In this document: in pieces, positions 1 through 11,723 of the stretch
How positions within the stretch are numbered: position 1 is the first letter of the stretch
Layout: each line of letters begins with the position of its first letter
Assembly (NCBI RefSeq): GCF_029867415.1
Contig: NC_081181.1
Location: 74,992,144 to 75,056,143 of the forward strand
Length of the DNA: 64,000 nt
From: Vicia villosa
Lineage: Eukaryota; Streptophyta; Magnoliopsida; Fabales; Fabaceae
Direction of reading: 5' to 3'
Notes under the pieces: generated by a model
Databases searched by the model: none
What the model was told of the DNA's origin: nothing
The model's input: only the letters and a program-made list of their open reading frames with translations
Position numbers and translations under genes: made by a program

Positions 1-2112
1 GCTAGGTCATGAAGTGGTTGTCTTTGAGAATTTGATAAGGAAGCTATATAATCTTGAAGGTACAAGTGGAATAACTGGTGCCCTCCCTGGAAGATCTAAC
101 TAGGAAAAGATTAATCCAAAATTGTTTACTTCTAGTAAAAACTCTACTCCCACCACATATCTGAAGCCTACCTACAGGTTTTGGGCTAAGATTATTATGG
201 GATCTCTTTATCATAGAAGATAAACAAACTCTGCAACCTACATCAGTCAAGATCAGCAGGTCATCCTGTACTGCATTGGAAAAGGTATGAGAGTCAATCT
301 TCCTCATATTCTGTTTCAACATCTGAAGACTAATGTTGAAGAGTCAAGAGAAAGAGAACGTCTGAAGAATCCCAAGATGAAGAAGAAAACAATTCCTTTG
401 GGAAGATTGATATCAGACATTTTGACTGAGAGTGGTTTGATTGAGAGTCTGAGAGAAGCTAGCTCTAAACATCTAAGTGCAGTTTGTGGAAGCATTTTGA
501 ATGCTCACACTCTGAGGAGAATGCAACTAATTGAGAAAGTAACCACAACTCCTCAAGCACCTTCTGATGTTCTGACAAGAAGAATCCTGTTGTTGATTTC
601 TTACTTTTGTACAAAGAAGAATTATCAGAATCTGTTAAGATATATCTGGAATTCTGCATTAAAGAAAACTCTGGTGTTGGTCTTGCATGGATTCATGGAA
701 GAACCCTTCCATCCTTGGAGGAATTACAGAAAAAGGATAAGAAGAAGAAACAGAAGAAGCTGAAGAGAAAGGTCTTAGAAGAAGGTCCTGATGCTAAGAA
801 AGCCAAGAAGAAGAAATCTTCAAGTATTGTTATCTTTGACTCTGTACCTATTACTAATTCTGAACAAGTATCAACAGAGTCCCTCAAAGTTCCTAGAACT
901 TCTGAACAGCTTCAAAAGCTAATAGAGGAAATTGATAATGTAGGCACCTCTAGTTTACATCCTACCTCTGACCTTCCACCTCAGAAAATACCACCTCCTT
1001 ATGATCTTCCATCCTCTTCCACCACCTCTAAAAGACACCGTCCTCTTCATTCTGAACCAACTCTTGACCCTCAACCTCTAAATGTCGTCTTTCCAAAAAT
1101 TCCTTCTTAAAATATCTTTATAACCACCTTCAATCCTTCTGCAATCTCACCATTAAATGATCCCTCAACCACCTTCACATCAGATTCTTCATCCTCTCTA
1201 TCCTCTTCTTCCACCTCTGCGTTATTCTCTAGAGAACCTGAACCCTATTTTATTCTTAACCCGGACTCCCCTATCACCCGTCTCAGAATCAACCCTCCTG
1301 AACCCTCTGTTGATATTCGTTTTGAATTATTAAAGTATAAGGTACGGACAGGGTTAGATGCTCTGAAGGTTTCTCATGACTCCAAGATGGATCATGTAGC
1401 TGCTGGGAAGCTCAGGAGAGCTTTGAGAAGAGAGATTCAAGATGACTTTCTGAATCTTCAAAAAGATTGTCTAGCTGCTGCTCCTGGACCTTTTGGATTC
1501 CTTCTGGAGTATGATGATGGAAGATACTACCATCCCATCACCAACTAGAAGCCTCTTGAAGAGAATGAGTTTGTTGATGAGCTTGAAGAAGTACAGCCTC
1601 TGGCAATCGTAGTGTGGAAGCCACATCCATACAAGTTTTTGATTGGAGATTTTTCAGTTTTTATTCAACTGGCTTAGGGAGAATCCCTATGATAAGGCAC
1701 CAAATATGGTATATCTAGAAGTTGAATACCCTCTAGAACCTGTTTCTCCAACTCCTCTAGCAAATCTAGCTGAAATTCTCCTAGCCCTAGAACATCCAGA
1801 TGCAGATATTCCTGTTGAGGAAAATCATGAAGATGTTCTTATGGTTGAAGCTGGTGCAAATCCTCCTGCTATGGTCAATAGCTCTGCTACTGCTTCTGCT
1901 AGACCTTCTGCCTCTGTTCTGATGAACACTATGTAGAAGCTTCAACAGAATCAAGAAAGTTTGGCTACTCGTCTAGACAAGCACGAGGACACTCATGCTG
2001 AGTTCAGATCCTTTATGAAGGATCAAAAAGAAGCTACTCAGAAGCAAGTTGAAGACACTGCTGAGATTAAGAACCTTCTGGCCGTCTTAGCTTCTAAGTT
2101 TAGCCAGTCGTA
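1..2112 (+). pseudogene. Decayed env-position ORF of Sirevirus C
   Basis: This is the extra ORF that some Sireviruses carry between pol and the 3' LTR. Its function is unknown; 'env' refers only to position. The reading is broken: one frame covers about 287-600, another 607-1110, and further pieces run to a C-terminal coiled-coil-like tail ending near 2112. Each block aligns by eye with the better-kept copy at 45583-48605. Examples are the stretch ending SCLNALTLRKM there and SILNAHTLRRM here, the lysine-rich middle, the Pro/Ser-rich linker, and the tail with EFRSFM. The 5' part lies outside the window. Stops and frameshifts make it a pseudogene. No signal peptide or membrane segment is visible. 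Confidence 0.8.
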
Positions 2113-2779
2113 GTTTGTCTTGTGTCTTAGTTTGTTTTCTTTTTTTTTTGCATGTGCTTGAATTGCATCTGCTTCTGTACTGATTATCTTCTGACCCTTA
2201 TCAATGAACAATTATCTTTTTCTTTCTTCACACTGTGTGTATTTTTCATCTGAATCTTTTATGCTTTTTGATGTTATGATGAAAAGGGGGAGAAATATGA
2301 TAATTGAATTGACTTATTATATCAGTTGCTGGGATTAAGTCTCAACATTCCTAACATTATTTGCAAGCTTTTTTGTCTCTGATAGTTTTTGCAGGAGTGA
2401 GATATTTTGAAAAAGCTCAACATGCTCTGAAGCTTCAAGATCAGAAGCAAGGATTGTTCTGATTCAATTGATTACACAGAGAAATTCAAAGCTCTAAAGC
2501 TGTCCAATGGAAGCTATGAAGAGAAGCTCTGAATATTCTGAATTTCTATTCATGTGAAAGTCTCAACTGAAATGAAAAATACTCAGAGAGGTCTTTTATT
2601 TATAAATTCTTCTAGTATTAATTTCAGGGGGAGATTGTTAATCTCAAGGGGAGACATTTTCACACACTCTGATTATATGCTTATGCTATATCTGTGTAAT
2701 TGTCTTTGTTCATCAGATATTCTGGATACAAATTCATATCAATTATATATGTTTTTGTCATCATCAAAAAGGGGGAGAT
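2113..2779 (+). other. 3' non-coding region of Sirevirus C with repeated polypurine tracts
   Basis: No coding capacity is seen between the env-position ORF and the 3' LTR. It contains several GGGGGAGA-type purine tracts (near 2285, 2626, 2646 and 2771). The last abuts the LTR and is the likely plus-strand primer. Repeated polypurine tracts upstream of the 3' LTR are known for Sireviruses. The same arrangement occurs in Sireviruses B and A in this window. Confidence 0.75.
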
Positions 2780-3853
2780 TATTAAAACAAGAATTGTTCT
2801 TATCAATATTCTGTGTTTTGATGATAACATTAAGTATGAATTTTGTATAAGACAATGTGGTACTCTAATCCTTTGCATTTTGCATTTCAGGAAATATATA
2901 AAGAGTACGCACAAAGCAGCGCTCAAAAGCACTGACTCAGTAGGTTCTGAATGGCTTCATCAGAACATGCTCTGGAAAGACATTAAAAGATGGTCATGCA
3001 GAATCAGAATATGAACTGTAAAGCATCAGAAGAACGAACTCAGAAGAAGAAGCTCTGAAGCTCTGATGGTATCACGCTCAAAGCTCTTCAAAGTCAAAAG
3101 ACAGAAGATGCTATGCACCAAAGCTGTTTGACTCTGATATTCAAACGTTATTTAACTACAAATCTGAGTCCAGAAGAAAGTACAAAGATGAAAGGCTAAG
3201 CGTCAAATCTCTGACTGCCAAAAGGAACGTTAGAAGCTACAAAAGGCAAAGTCATTAAAAGCAGCAAAAGCAAGGCTCGAGGTAATTGACAAAAGTGTGA
3301 AACATTAAATGCAGCATTGTACTTTACACAAATAACATTAAATGCACCCCAACAGTCATTTCCACTCAGCGCCTATAAATAGAAGTTCTGATCAGAAGCA
3401 AAGAGAACACTTGCGCAAACATACAGAAACGCTATCAAATTCAAAGCTTACGAACATCATCTTTAACCTCACAAACTCTTGTAATATTTAGTGAGTGTTA
3501 AGTTTAGAACTTAAGAGAAATATTACAGTTGTGATTACAGCTTTATTAGAAGCAAGTATATACTCTTGTAAACGTTATTTTTACATTGATTGTAAAAGGA
3601 TTCCTAGAGTGATCAAGTTGTGATATGTAGACTCTAGAAGACTTAGAGGTTATCTAAGTGGAAAACCATTGTAATCAGTTGGATTAGTGGATTAAATCCT
3701 CAGTTGAGGTAAATCACTCTAAGGGGGTGGACTGGAGTAGTTTCGTTAACAACAAACCAGGATAAAAATAATCGTGTTCATTGTTTTTATCATTCAAGTT
3801 TTTGAGATACACTTATTCAATCCCCCCCTTTCTAAGTGTTTTTCACTCCTTCA
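2780..3853 (+). repeat. 3' LTR of Sirevirus C
   Basis: It aligns throughout with the LTRs of Sirevirus B (20759-21896 and 52309-53440). All share the start (T)TAGAACAAG..TGTTCT..ATCAATATTCT, the GGGGGTGGACTGGAGTAG block, the poly-C run and the end CTAAGTGTTTTTC..TCCTTCA. It begins TA instead of TG, a G-to-A change of the kind seen in old methylated LTRs. It is preceded directly by the polypurine tract AAAAAGGGGGAGA. The 5' LTR is outside the window, so the target duplication cannot be checked. Confidence 0.9.
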
Positions 3854-3966
3854 CCAGGAAGCTAGTGTAATGCTTAATTCGGATTGAGAGTGCCTGAATT
3901 CTTCTGGAGGCCTCAAGTTGCAGACATGAACAAGTGAGATTATGAGGTTTGGCTTTAGGTGTTTCA
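3854..3966 (+). mobile_element. Internal 3' tail of a gypsy element next to its LTR
   Basis: This short stretch lies between the Sirevirus C LTR and an LTR that starts TGTAACACCCC. It carries no ORF. It is probably the end of the internal region of the element whose LTR follows, with Sirevirus C inserted just upstream. That assignment comes from adjacency only. Confidence 0.4.
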
Positions 3967-4835
3967 TGTAACACCCCAAATTTAATTAATTAATAAAGGA
4001 TTTAATTATTGGAAATTGTCAAAGTTGGAATTTATCGGTATGATTCTAAGAAGCGTAATTGGATTAATATGTTGATTGAAACTGTTAAGTTTAAAGTCGG
4101 ATTATTTAGTCAGTTAGTCGGAGAATTGATATTAGATATAATATTAGTTTGTTGGACTATTTATTTAATTAAATTGGATTTAGTTGTTGTGTGATAGATA
4201 GTAATTGGAGGTGTGCAAATAATATACCCATTAAGGTTATAGGGAAAACATTATTATTTGGTGAGGTGGAATAAAATAAGAGAAATTAGAAGTATCAATA
4301 GGTTTTGGAAGTACTATCAGAAAAGAGGAAATACGTGAGAAGCATAGAAGCACAAGGGTTTTGGTGGTGGTATGTGAAGAGGGAAATTGAATATGAGGTA
4401 AAAGTGGGAATCTACGGCGAAGCTTGAAATTCGACCAGAAATTCGATCAGGCGAAGATTTAGAGCGACCTCCAATCAAAGGTAAGGATGGGGTTCTTGCT
4501 TTATAAATAGAGATATGATGAACCGTATGTGGAGTTTGGGGGTAATAATTTTTATCTCTGCATTTGTGTAATTGTGTGTTTGTTGATATTGAGTTTTCTG
4601 GAAAAATTGGAATATGAATCGATGCTGTGTTGATTTTGAAATAATTGTGTTGATTGTAATTTTGGCAAATTGAGCTGTTATGATGAATTCAATTGGTGAA
4701 TGTCCATGATGAATGAATTTATGCGGTGATGAATTCTGGAATTGTTTTTAGAATACTGGGTAACAGAGTATAGAGGCGTAAAATAGGAGGACGAAGAAAA
4801 TTTGGTGGCGGGAGGGGGGCACAATAAGAGGGTCG

Positions 4836-4981
4836 GGCGCCCCATTTAGAGGAAGTGGGACGAGGGTCCCACAAAATTGTGGAACGAGCAACCAGGGATA
4901 GTGGGCGTGCACCCCAATTTACAGGAAGTGGGATGAGGGTCCCCCAAAATTGTTGAACATGCAACCAGGGATAGGTGGCGG
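4836..4981 (+). repeat. Two-copy GC-rich tandem repeat (unit about 73 bp)
   Basis: Two adjacent units share AGGAAGTGGGA.GAGGGTCCC, CAAAATTGT.GAAC and GCAACCAGGGATAG, and are bounded by GGGCGCCC-like palindromes. The array lies inside the gypsy LTR, which is otherwise AT-rich. It resembles in style, though not in sequence, the arrays in other LTRs of this window. Confidence 0.75.
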
Positions 4982-5363
4982 GCGCCCTAGGTGTTGTGAA
5001 GGGTGGGACAGACGTCCCTTATGGTAAAGGCGGGGGCCATTTATTATTAGTATTTCTTTTTCAAGGTACCATGTAACATGCATTCTTGTATTCTTATATA
5101 ACCTTTAGTCAATATATATATAGATTGTGATAATAATTAGTGTTAATAGTACTTGACAATGAAATATAGTACTTATCAAATTGAACATGAAATTGTTAGT
5201 TAATTAGATTGGAAATAGTATCGAATAGAAATAAGTGGATAATGAGAATAAAAGAGTATGGAACTCCAGTGGCAGGTTTGGGATTAGTTTTTAAATAACA
5301 GTGCAGAGCTAATATCAGTAGCAGAGTCTTGTGCTTATCAATGCATGTTCCTGTTAGCATAAC

Positions 5364-7929
5364 TGTAGTAACCTGCCCTAAAAATTTAGATTTTAGAGTC
5401 GCCACCTATTCTGAAGGGCGAATAGGAAACCCTACGCAGTTTAGAGATCGGGGTAGGTTATTATAATTAGGTCGAGGGAAGGTGTTAGGCACCCTCAACC
5501 CTTTCCTAAGGTTTGATCTTAAATTAAAGGTTTATGGCTAAAATTATAGAGGTTAATAGCTAATGAAATGAAAAGGGTAAAATTGATATTTTAAGTGAAT
5601 CGAGATTTTAGGGTGGGGGACTCGCCTTGGTTATCCAAGTGCCTACGTATCTCCTTATGGAGAATCAGAGTCAATGTAGTTCGGGCACAGGGTTGTACGC
5701 CTTTGAATTAATTATGGAGGTTTGAAGGCTTTTTGAATGGCCTTGTCGTAGTTTTTGAATAAGGATGAAAATCCATAGTTTGGTTTGAAGTGTTTTGAAT
5801 ATCTTGGGCGTACAACCCTGATTTGATTTGGCACCGTTAGATGCGATGATCAATAGATTTGATCAGTATAGCTAACGGATTAAGGGGCATTGCTGGTTAC
5901 TCAGATCGATAGATTGATCGTCGCGGGCAGCAAATTAAAATGTATTTTTAGTTTTGTATATTTTTTATCCCTCGTCTAATGCGACCAATAGCTTTAGTCG
6001 GGTCGAGGAGAGAATTATTTAAGAATTAATTAAATTAATATTATTCTTTTATCTCTCGTCTAATGCGACTAATAGCTTTAGTCGGGTCGAGGAGAGAATT
6101 AGTAAGAATTAATGGAATTAATATTTTTGTCAAATGGCAATGGGATAGGGCAAACCCTAATACTCACACCTTAATAGGGTTTTTTTGTGATTTAATATTA
6201 ATTAAAATTAATTAAATCAATTAAGTCGAATAATCGACATAATCGAATAAATCGGGAGAGATCCTAAATAATTCTAAATCCTAACCCCTAACCTTTATTT
6301 TATTATTTAACCCTAATTACATAAATTAATTCATTTAAACTATTTATCTAATATTTAATCTAAATAACTAATAAAACAAAACAAAATAAAAAAATTGGCA
6401 TAGAAAACCTGGCAGTTATCCTGTGTGGCTGGTCCTTGAACATCCATGGTGTGCTTGCCTTCGTGAGAGCATTGGATCTGATCCTAGTGAGATCTGATGG
6501 TAGTGGCGTGAGGGCCTATGGTACACACGCAGGAGGCTATTCGCATGAGATTCCTTAGCTTGTTAGCTCATAAAACTTAAATGGCAGGAGTGGGAATCGA
6601 ACCCACGTTTTATACTTGGCAAGTATCATACTCCTCTTTCCACTAGACCAATGCTTATTCGCAGATACAAATATAAACACAAAGGATCATATAAGAAACT
6701 GACTCATGAATTTGAACAAAAAAGAACCTGCGCGCCCTTCTTCCCCCTTTGCTCTTTTCTGCAGAAAACGTGAAACACCCATAGACCTTGCAAGAATCCA
6801 CGTTAACAAGCTTGCTTGATAAATCATGAAGGAGACTGCGGCTTAACCCGAAATCATCCCCTGAATGCGGTAGCACCATTAATTCAGTCCAATTTTGCCT
6901 CTATATAAAACCCCTAAATCAGAGCTTAATAACCCTAACAATGGTGAGTCCCTTGAATCTCAACCAAAACCCAATTAAATGTCTAGAACGCTTCACCACA
7001 TCAATATAAACGCGTCTATATATTCAAAATCGGTGTAAAACCTTTGTGTTATCGTAACCGAATCCGAAATATATACGGCAAACCATAGGTGCACCGGCCA
7101 TGATATATGATGTTTCGGCCATTGATAAGGGTTGGATTCACGTCATAGAATGTCCAGGAACATGTTAGAACTATTAAAACCAATTGAATCTCCCTGCAAT
7201 AACAAAGTCGAATTTCACTTTTCCTTGGAATTTTGCATTCGGCCATGGCCCTTGGAGGCCAGGTTTTCGCCTCCCCTTGTCTGCCTTTATTGTCCGTTTA
7301 TATATGACTGCAATAGGTCAATTATATGGCTTGGATCTTTGCTAATTGAGAAGATTGAGATTTTCTTGCCATATTTGTTTTTGGTATCTCTGTATTTTGC
7401 AAATCCAATCTTTTCCCATGAAACGTGAACTTGTTTTGGTATCTTCTCCAGTTTTTTATTTTTTTATTTTACTAGCCTAATAATAACAATTAATACTAAC
7501 AAAAATACTAATTATATATTATTATTTACTAAAAGAAATCAAGTAAAGATAAAAAAATAAAAATGGTAAATAACAATAATTGACAACAATGATAAGGATA
7601 ATTCTATTGAAATTAATAATAATATAAATCCTAAGTAGTAATATTAATACTAATAATAAAATTTATAATGCTAGAAAAAAAATAATAACAATAATTGAAA
7701 CGAATGTTAATAAAACCCATAATACCCCTAAACAATGATAAAACCTTTGTAATAGTCGGGCCCAACATTCGGGTCTTAAACATCTGTTACTTACGCCCTT
7801 GTGTTAACTCAACCTGATTTATAAGAGAGCGGGTTTGACAATAGAAATATCAAACCCCATGACTCTTAATTTTGAACCTTGATGGATTAACGGACGTAGA
7901 TTTGATCGGGAAAATTTTGGGGTATGACA
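5364..7929 (-). mobile_element. Solo Ogre-like LTR, minus orientation
   Basis: On the minus strand it starts TGTCATACCCCAAAATTTTCCC and ends TTACTACA. It is flanked by perfect 5-bp duplications ATAAC (5359-5363 and 7930-7934). Near the minus-strand 3' end (5400-5470) it has the Ogre-family block with 'gcgactct', 'gggtaggtta' and 'aggtgttaggcaccct' (read on plus). No internal region or second LTR remains, so it is a product of LTR-LTR recombination. A TATA-like box TATATAAACGG lies on minus near 7305. A 65-codon ORF follows on minus (7246-7049), but it has no second copy to support it. The element contains a tRNA-Gly-like sequence. Confidence 0.85.
6582..6657 (-). pseudogene. tRNA-Gly(GCC)-like pseudogene inside an LTR
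   Basis: On the minus strand the sequence has an A-box-like TGGTCTAGTGG and an anticodon loop TTGCCAA giving anticodon GCC. The T arm is a perfect five-pair stem, GTGGG-TTCGATT-CCCAC, and the 3' end is TCCTGCCA. The 5' acceptor strand (TAAGCAT) does not pair with the 3' strand, so it is probably a pseudogene or a co-opted module. It reads in the same direction as the host LTR. Confidence 0.6.
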
Positions 7930-10438
7930 ATAACAGAAACAACAAATATGTAGCAGGAGATACCCAGAGCAACTTTAATAACATCGGTAACATATAGATA
8001 TTTAGGAGGGACCGTTTTGGGGAATATACAATTAGCTGTTATTTTCCTTGTTATGTATTACGATGTTTGTGTGGACTAATTGTGTTGATATGTCGTTGTT
8101 GAATCGTTGTTGTCAATTGGTGGTTGTGATATATTGCAACGTGGTGATGCGACTACCTTGTGAATCATCGTGAAGTAAAGGATATAAAGTGGCAATGAAT
8201 TAACTCTAATTATTGGTAATATTTGTAATATAGGCGTATACCTCGGTGACGATTTTGTTGCAAATGTATTTTGATGTTGCATTCATTGAGTCGCATATGA
8301 TTGCATTTTGTGACGGCCTGGATTGGAAAACAGTGACGAAGGCTTATAAATGTTTTGATGTCGTTATTAACTGGCAATTGACGATGGGGGATGAAGCACT
8401 GGGTACCACATGCATATGCATTATTAGTGTCGCATTCTACATTGCATAAGTGTGATTTAATTGTGATGCGTCGTGACTTGATGCATTACTTGAATTATGA
8501 CTACGTATTTGTGTGACTTGTATTGTGGAATGAACTGTTTGGGTGTGTCATACCCAAAAATTTTCCCATAATATTTTTAGGTATTTAAGCTCACATGACT
8601 TCCAACTGCTCAAGACTATACAAGATTTGGGCACACTTACCTGTCTCCTAATCAACAAGCCACAACTAGGGTTTTGCTTCTCTCCAAGTAAAATCAACTT
8701 CTGATACTTCAAATGGACTTCATGGCCTCTCATATGCCTCAGAGAATCCTCACACCAAGTTTCAAGCTTCAACTCCCCAGATTGCTCAGTCAACTGCTCA
8801 GATAGTCAACAATCGACTAGTTTAACTTAAAAGTCAACTGTGGTCAAAATACAGTCAAAATTCCTTATTTTTGGTCAACATATTTATTTTTAAGCTACAT
8901 TCATCATTTGATCAAGGGTTGATCATGAATCATCAAGGAAAGTTCAAAAATCAACAAAACCTAAAGTTTCTAAATTAGGGTTTTTGACCTAAAAGTCAAC
9001 TGAACTTTGACCAGCCATAACTTTCAGATGGAACATCATAAATTTCCCAACCAAAGCCATTTTGAAATAAATTAAATTCTCTACAACTTTGTCTGTCTAA
9101 AGCCAAGGCCAAAAATGCTTCATTTGGAAGATATGAGCCCAAACGTTATAGGTCCTTTTTGAAGGTCAACCAAAGGCAGTTTTTTCTCAAAGCCAATATC
9201 ATCAAGATAAAATCTTCAAATGCAACAAAAGGTTCCAAAGTGGCTTGTAGAGGACATCTTTGGATTTCCAAAACATCCTAGAACACTTTCATATCTTAAA
9301 TATTGAGGGAGATATGCCTTGTCAAAGTTGGTGAATTTTTGGGTGAAACATGTGAAGTAAATAAGGCTCAAATTGGATTTTCTTGCAAATGGGCCCAATC
9401 TTTTTTTGATCCAAACTTGGTTCTAAGGTTACTAAGAACCTCCAAGTCCAATTCCACGCTCTTTTGATTTTTATTTTATTTTTAGTGAATTTTTATTTGT
9501 TAAAAATTTAATTTAAATCAAATAAATGGAAAATTGTGAAAATATTGACTTTGGTCTTATTTCCCAAACAAATCAAATCATCCAAACAACCTATATTTGA
9601 TTCAATTTTGTGCTCCGCATGATTGGAAAAAGAAGATTGCAATGAGGCCAATTTCAGGAAGTTTGGAAATTGATTTTCAATCAAAATTCAATTTCTTGAT
9701 TCAAAGAGATTTGATTCAATTATAGTGACCTAATTCCATCTACTATAAAGGCATAATTCATTCAGATGCAGGGGGACGAAAAATTGAGGCCAGGGGACCA
9801 AATCGAGTTCTTGAAAAGTATCCAAAAAGACCAAGATTGTTTTCTTAGTTACGATAGGATTCAAAGACTTTGAAGGATCAAGTAAGCTTCATGGACGTTT
9901 TCTGAAGCCCATTGGATCATCACCAAGGTTGCAAGCATTCAGAATCACCTCCATTAACCACGGTTTACATGCTTTCTTTTTCAATAATTGAATCCTATGA
10001 TTTATGCATTGTTAGTCCAATTTGATTGCATATTCGTGTTTGTGTTGAAGCATATAACGTTTCTGGGCATTTTAAATTGATTTTAAGTGCAGATGGCATG
10101 AATCACCATGGTTAGGTTTTGAAGCTCTGAAATTAGGATTTCTCAAACTAGGTGAAATTGGACCAAACTGGTGGAACAATCATGCTCTGGAGACAATTCC
10201 GATCCCATCAATGGCTTTGCCCTGAATTTATGTTGCATATTTTTATTTTTGAAAATTTCAGGTGCTGTAGTGATGGGAAAAACCGTCACTATAAGCAATA
10301 GCCACGTATGTGAACTGTGGGTATAAGTCTGGATATTCGTGAAGAAGACGAAGGGCGCGCAATTGATTCGTTTCAAATTTTGTTTCAGTTTGTTTTGTTA
10401 TTATATTGATAATGAAACGTTATAATAACAGCTAAAAA

Positions 10439-10717
10439 ATGAAGAACAAATGGCAAAGGGCGTGTGGTGAAAAGCCAGAAAGTGTGGGTTCAATCCCAGG
10501 CCAGACAACATTATTTTTTACCATTTACTTGATCACAAATTCAGTGCTTCTCATTAATCAGCACGCACGATATGCCTTCGCTCACCACCATCAGATCTCC
10601 ATGCAACATGATCAAGGGCTTCAGAATGTGTTGTCCACCGTACTCCTCCAGGAGAGTGCTACACCTAATCACGCCCAGTGTTTGTTTGGTCTTTTACTCC
10701 TTTTTCTTGCTTTTTAA
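10439..10717 (+). other. Variable module in the Ogre LTR with a tRNA-like B box
   Basis: This stretch has little visible match to the other Ogre-like LTRs. It contains GTGGGTTCAATCCCAGG, which fits a Pol III B box with a short stem, after TGGCAAAGGG, a weak A-box candidate. A 92-codon ORF spans it, but with no homolog visible I do not call a gene. It may be captured sequence. Confidence 0.3.
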
Positions 10718-10906
10718 TTAATAGTTTTAACTTCTTCTTTTATCAATCTAATTATCTACTAATTAATCATGATCTTTTAGAATTAGGTCTAATTAATCAA
10801 CCAAATTAGGATTAGGCTTTTTATTTAAATTAGGATAATTAATTAAGTTCGATTTTAACTTACCTAGGATTAGGTTTTATTATTTAGGGTTTAATTAATT
10901 AAAATA

Positions 10907-11240
10907 AGGGTTAAATAAGTTATTGGTCCCTCTAAATATAGCGATTTTTAACTTTAGTCCCTCAAAATATTTTCTTCAAAGAATGGTCCTCATAAAAATT
11001 TTAATTTTAACTTATGGCCCCTTCTGCAATTTAGCGACGATTTTTACAATTTAGTGACGGTTTTAGCGACGGTTTTTTATTTACCGACGAAATTAGCGAC
11101 CATTTTAGCTACGATTTTGCCATGAGGGACCAATAGTTAAAATTAAAATGTTTAGGAGGACCATTATTTGAAGAAAATATTTAGAAGGACTAAAGTTGAA
11201 AATCTCTATATTTAGAAGGACCAAAAACATATTTAACCCT
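10907..11240. mobile_element. Foldback MITE, about 334 bp
   Basis: The ends AGGGTTAAATAAGTT and AACATATTTAACCCT are inverted. The inverted match extends over more than 100 bp on each side (for example TTGGTCCCTCTAAATATAG against CTATATTTAGAAGGACCAA). The centre repeats TTAGCGACGRTTTT-like motifs. The flank TAAAATA is duplicated (10900-10906 and 11241-11247). No transposase is present. The superfamily is not certain from a 7-bp flank. Confidence 0.85.
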
Positions 11241-11723
11241 TAAAATAATTAGGGTTTAGATTAATTTTAGGTTAATTTAAATTAGGTTAATTAATTTCAG
11301 GTTAATTTAATTAGGATTAAGGTTAAATAATTTAATCAGGACTAGGGTTTTCTAGTTAATTAGGTTCCCAATCAATAATTAATTAGATAAGGGCTTTGAT
11401 CAAGATAATTAGTACAAACCCTAGTCTAGGTTTTTTAACCTGTTTCTTTTTATTAACCATGGTTAACTTTTCCCCGTTCGGGGTTTTCCTTTTTGCCTTG
11501 CCTTTTTATTGTTTTCCTAAATTATTCATAATTTTGTATCTGCTCCGAGGTTCTAACAATTTTAATTTTTGATCTGTTCATTTTATTGTAACTGCCCCAA
11601 AGCCTTGTAATAGCTTAGGTTTATTTTCTGCATGTAAAAAGTTTTTTGCCTTTCTTTCCAGGTTTTTGGCTATGTAATCCCCCACCCGAAGCCTTGTAAT
11701 AGCGTAGGAACATTTATAATCCT

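Larger units (their letters stand above)
3967..8545 (+). mobile_element. Interrupted gypsy LTR (TGTAACACCCC type)
   Basis: The start TGTAACACCCCAAATTT is typical of chromovirus (Tekay-like) LTRs. A TATA box TTTATAAATAG lies near 4499 and a second TATA-like site near 5092. The LTR is split at 5363 by a solo LTR and resumes at 7930. It is cut again at 8545, where the Ogre LTR begins (5-bp flank GGGTG). Its own 3' end is therefore not seen, and about 2.0 kb of it is present. Small ORFs in it are unsupported. Clade assignment is from the terminal sequence only. Confidence 0.55.
8546..11723 (+). mobile_element. Left part of an Ogre LTR
   Basis: It begins TGTCATACCC after the flank GGGTG. It aligns with the Ogre-like solo LTRs at 33903-43835 in the 'caactgctca..cagtcaac', 'atcatttgatca', 'ccataact..' and 'agtcaact..aactttgacc' stretches. 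A TATA-like box CTACTATAAAGGC is near 9745. The LTR is interrupted at 11723 by Sirevirus A (TSD ATCCT/TTCCT) and continues at 55215. The segment contains a foldback MITE (10907-11240). ORFs in it (for example 10439-10717) are not supported as genes. The matching 3' LTR is beyond the window. Confidence 0.8.

Noticed and set aside
7049..7246. 65-codon minus ORF downstream of a TATA-like box in the solo LTR at 5364
   Set aside because: Resembles the micro-ORF arrangement but has no second copy here to test conservation.
10143..10717. Possible host gene fragments (77 and 92 codons) in the Ogre LTR
   Set aside because: No recognisable domain, and no open counterpart in other LTR copies.
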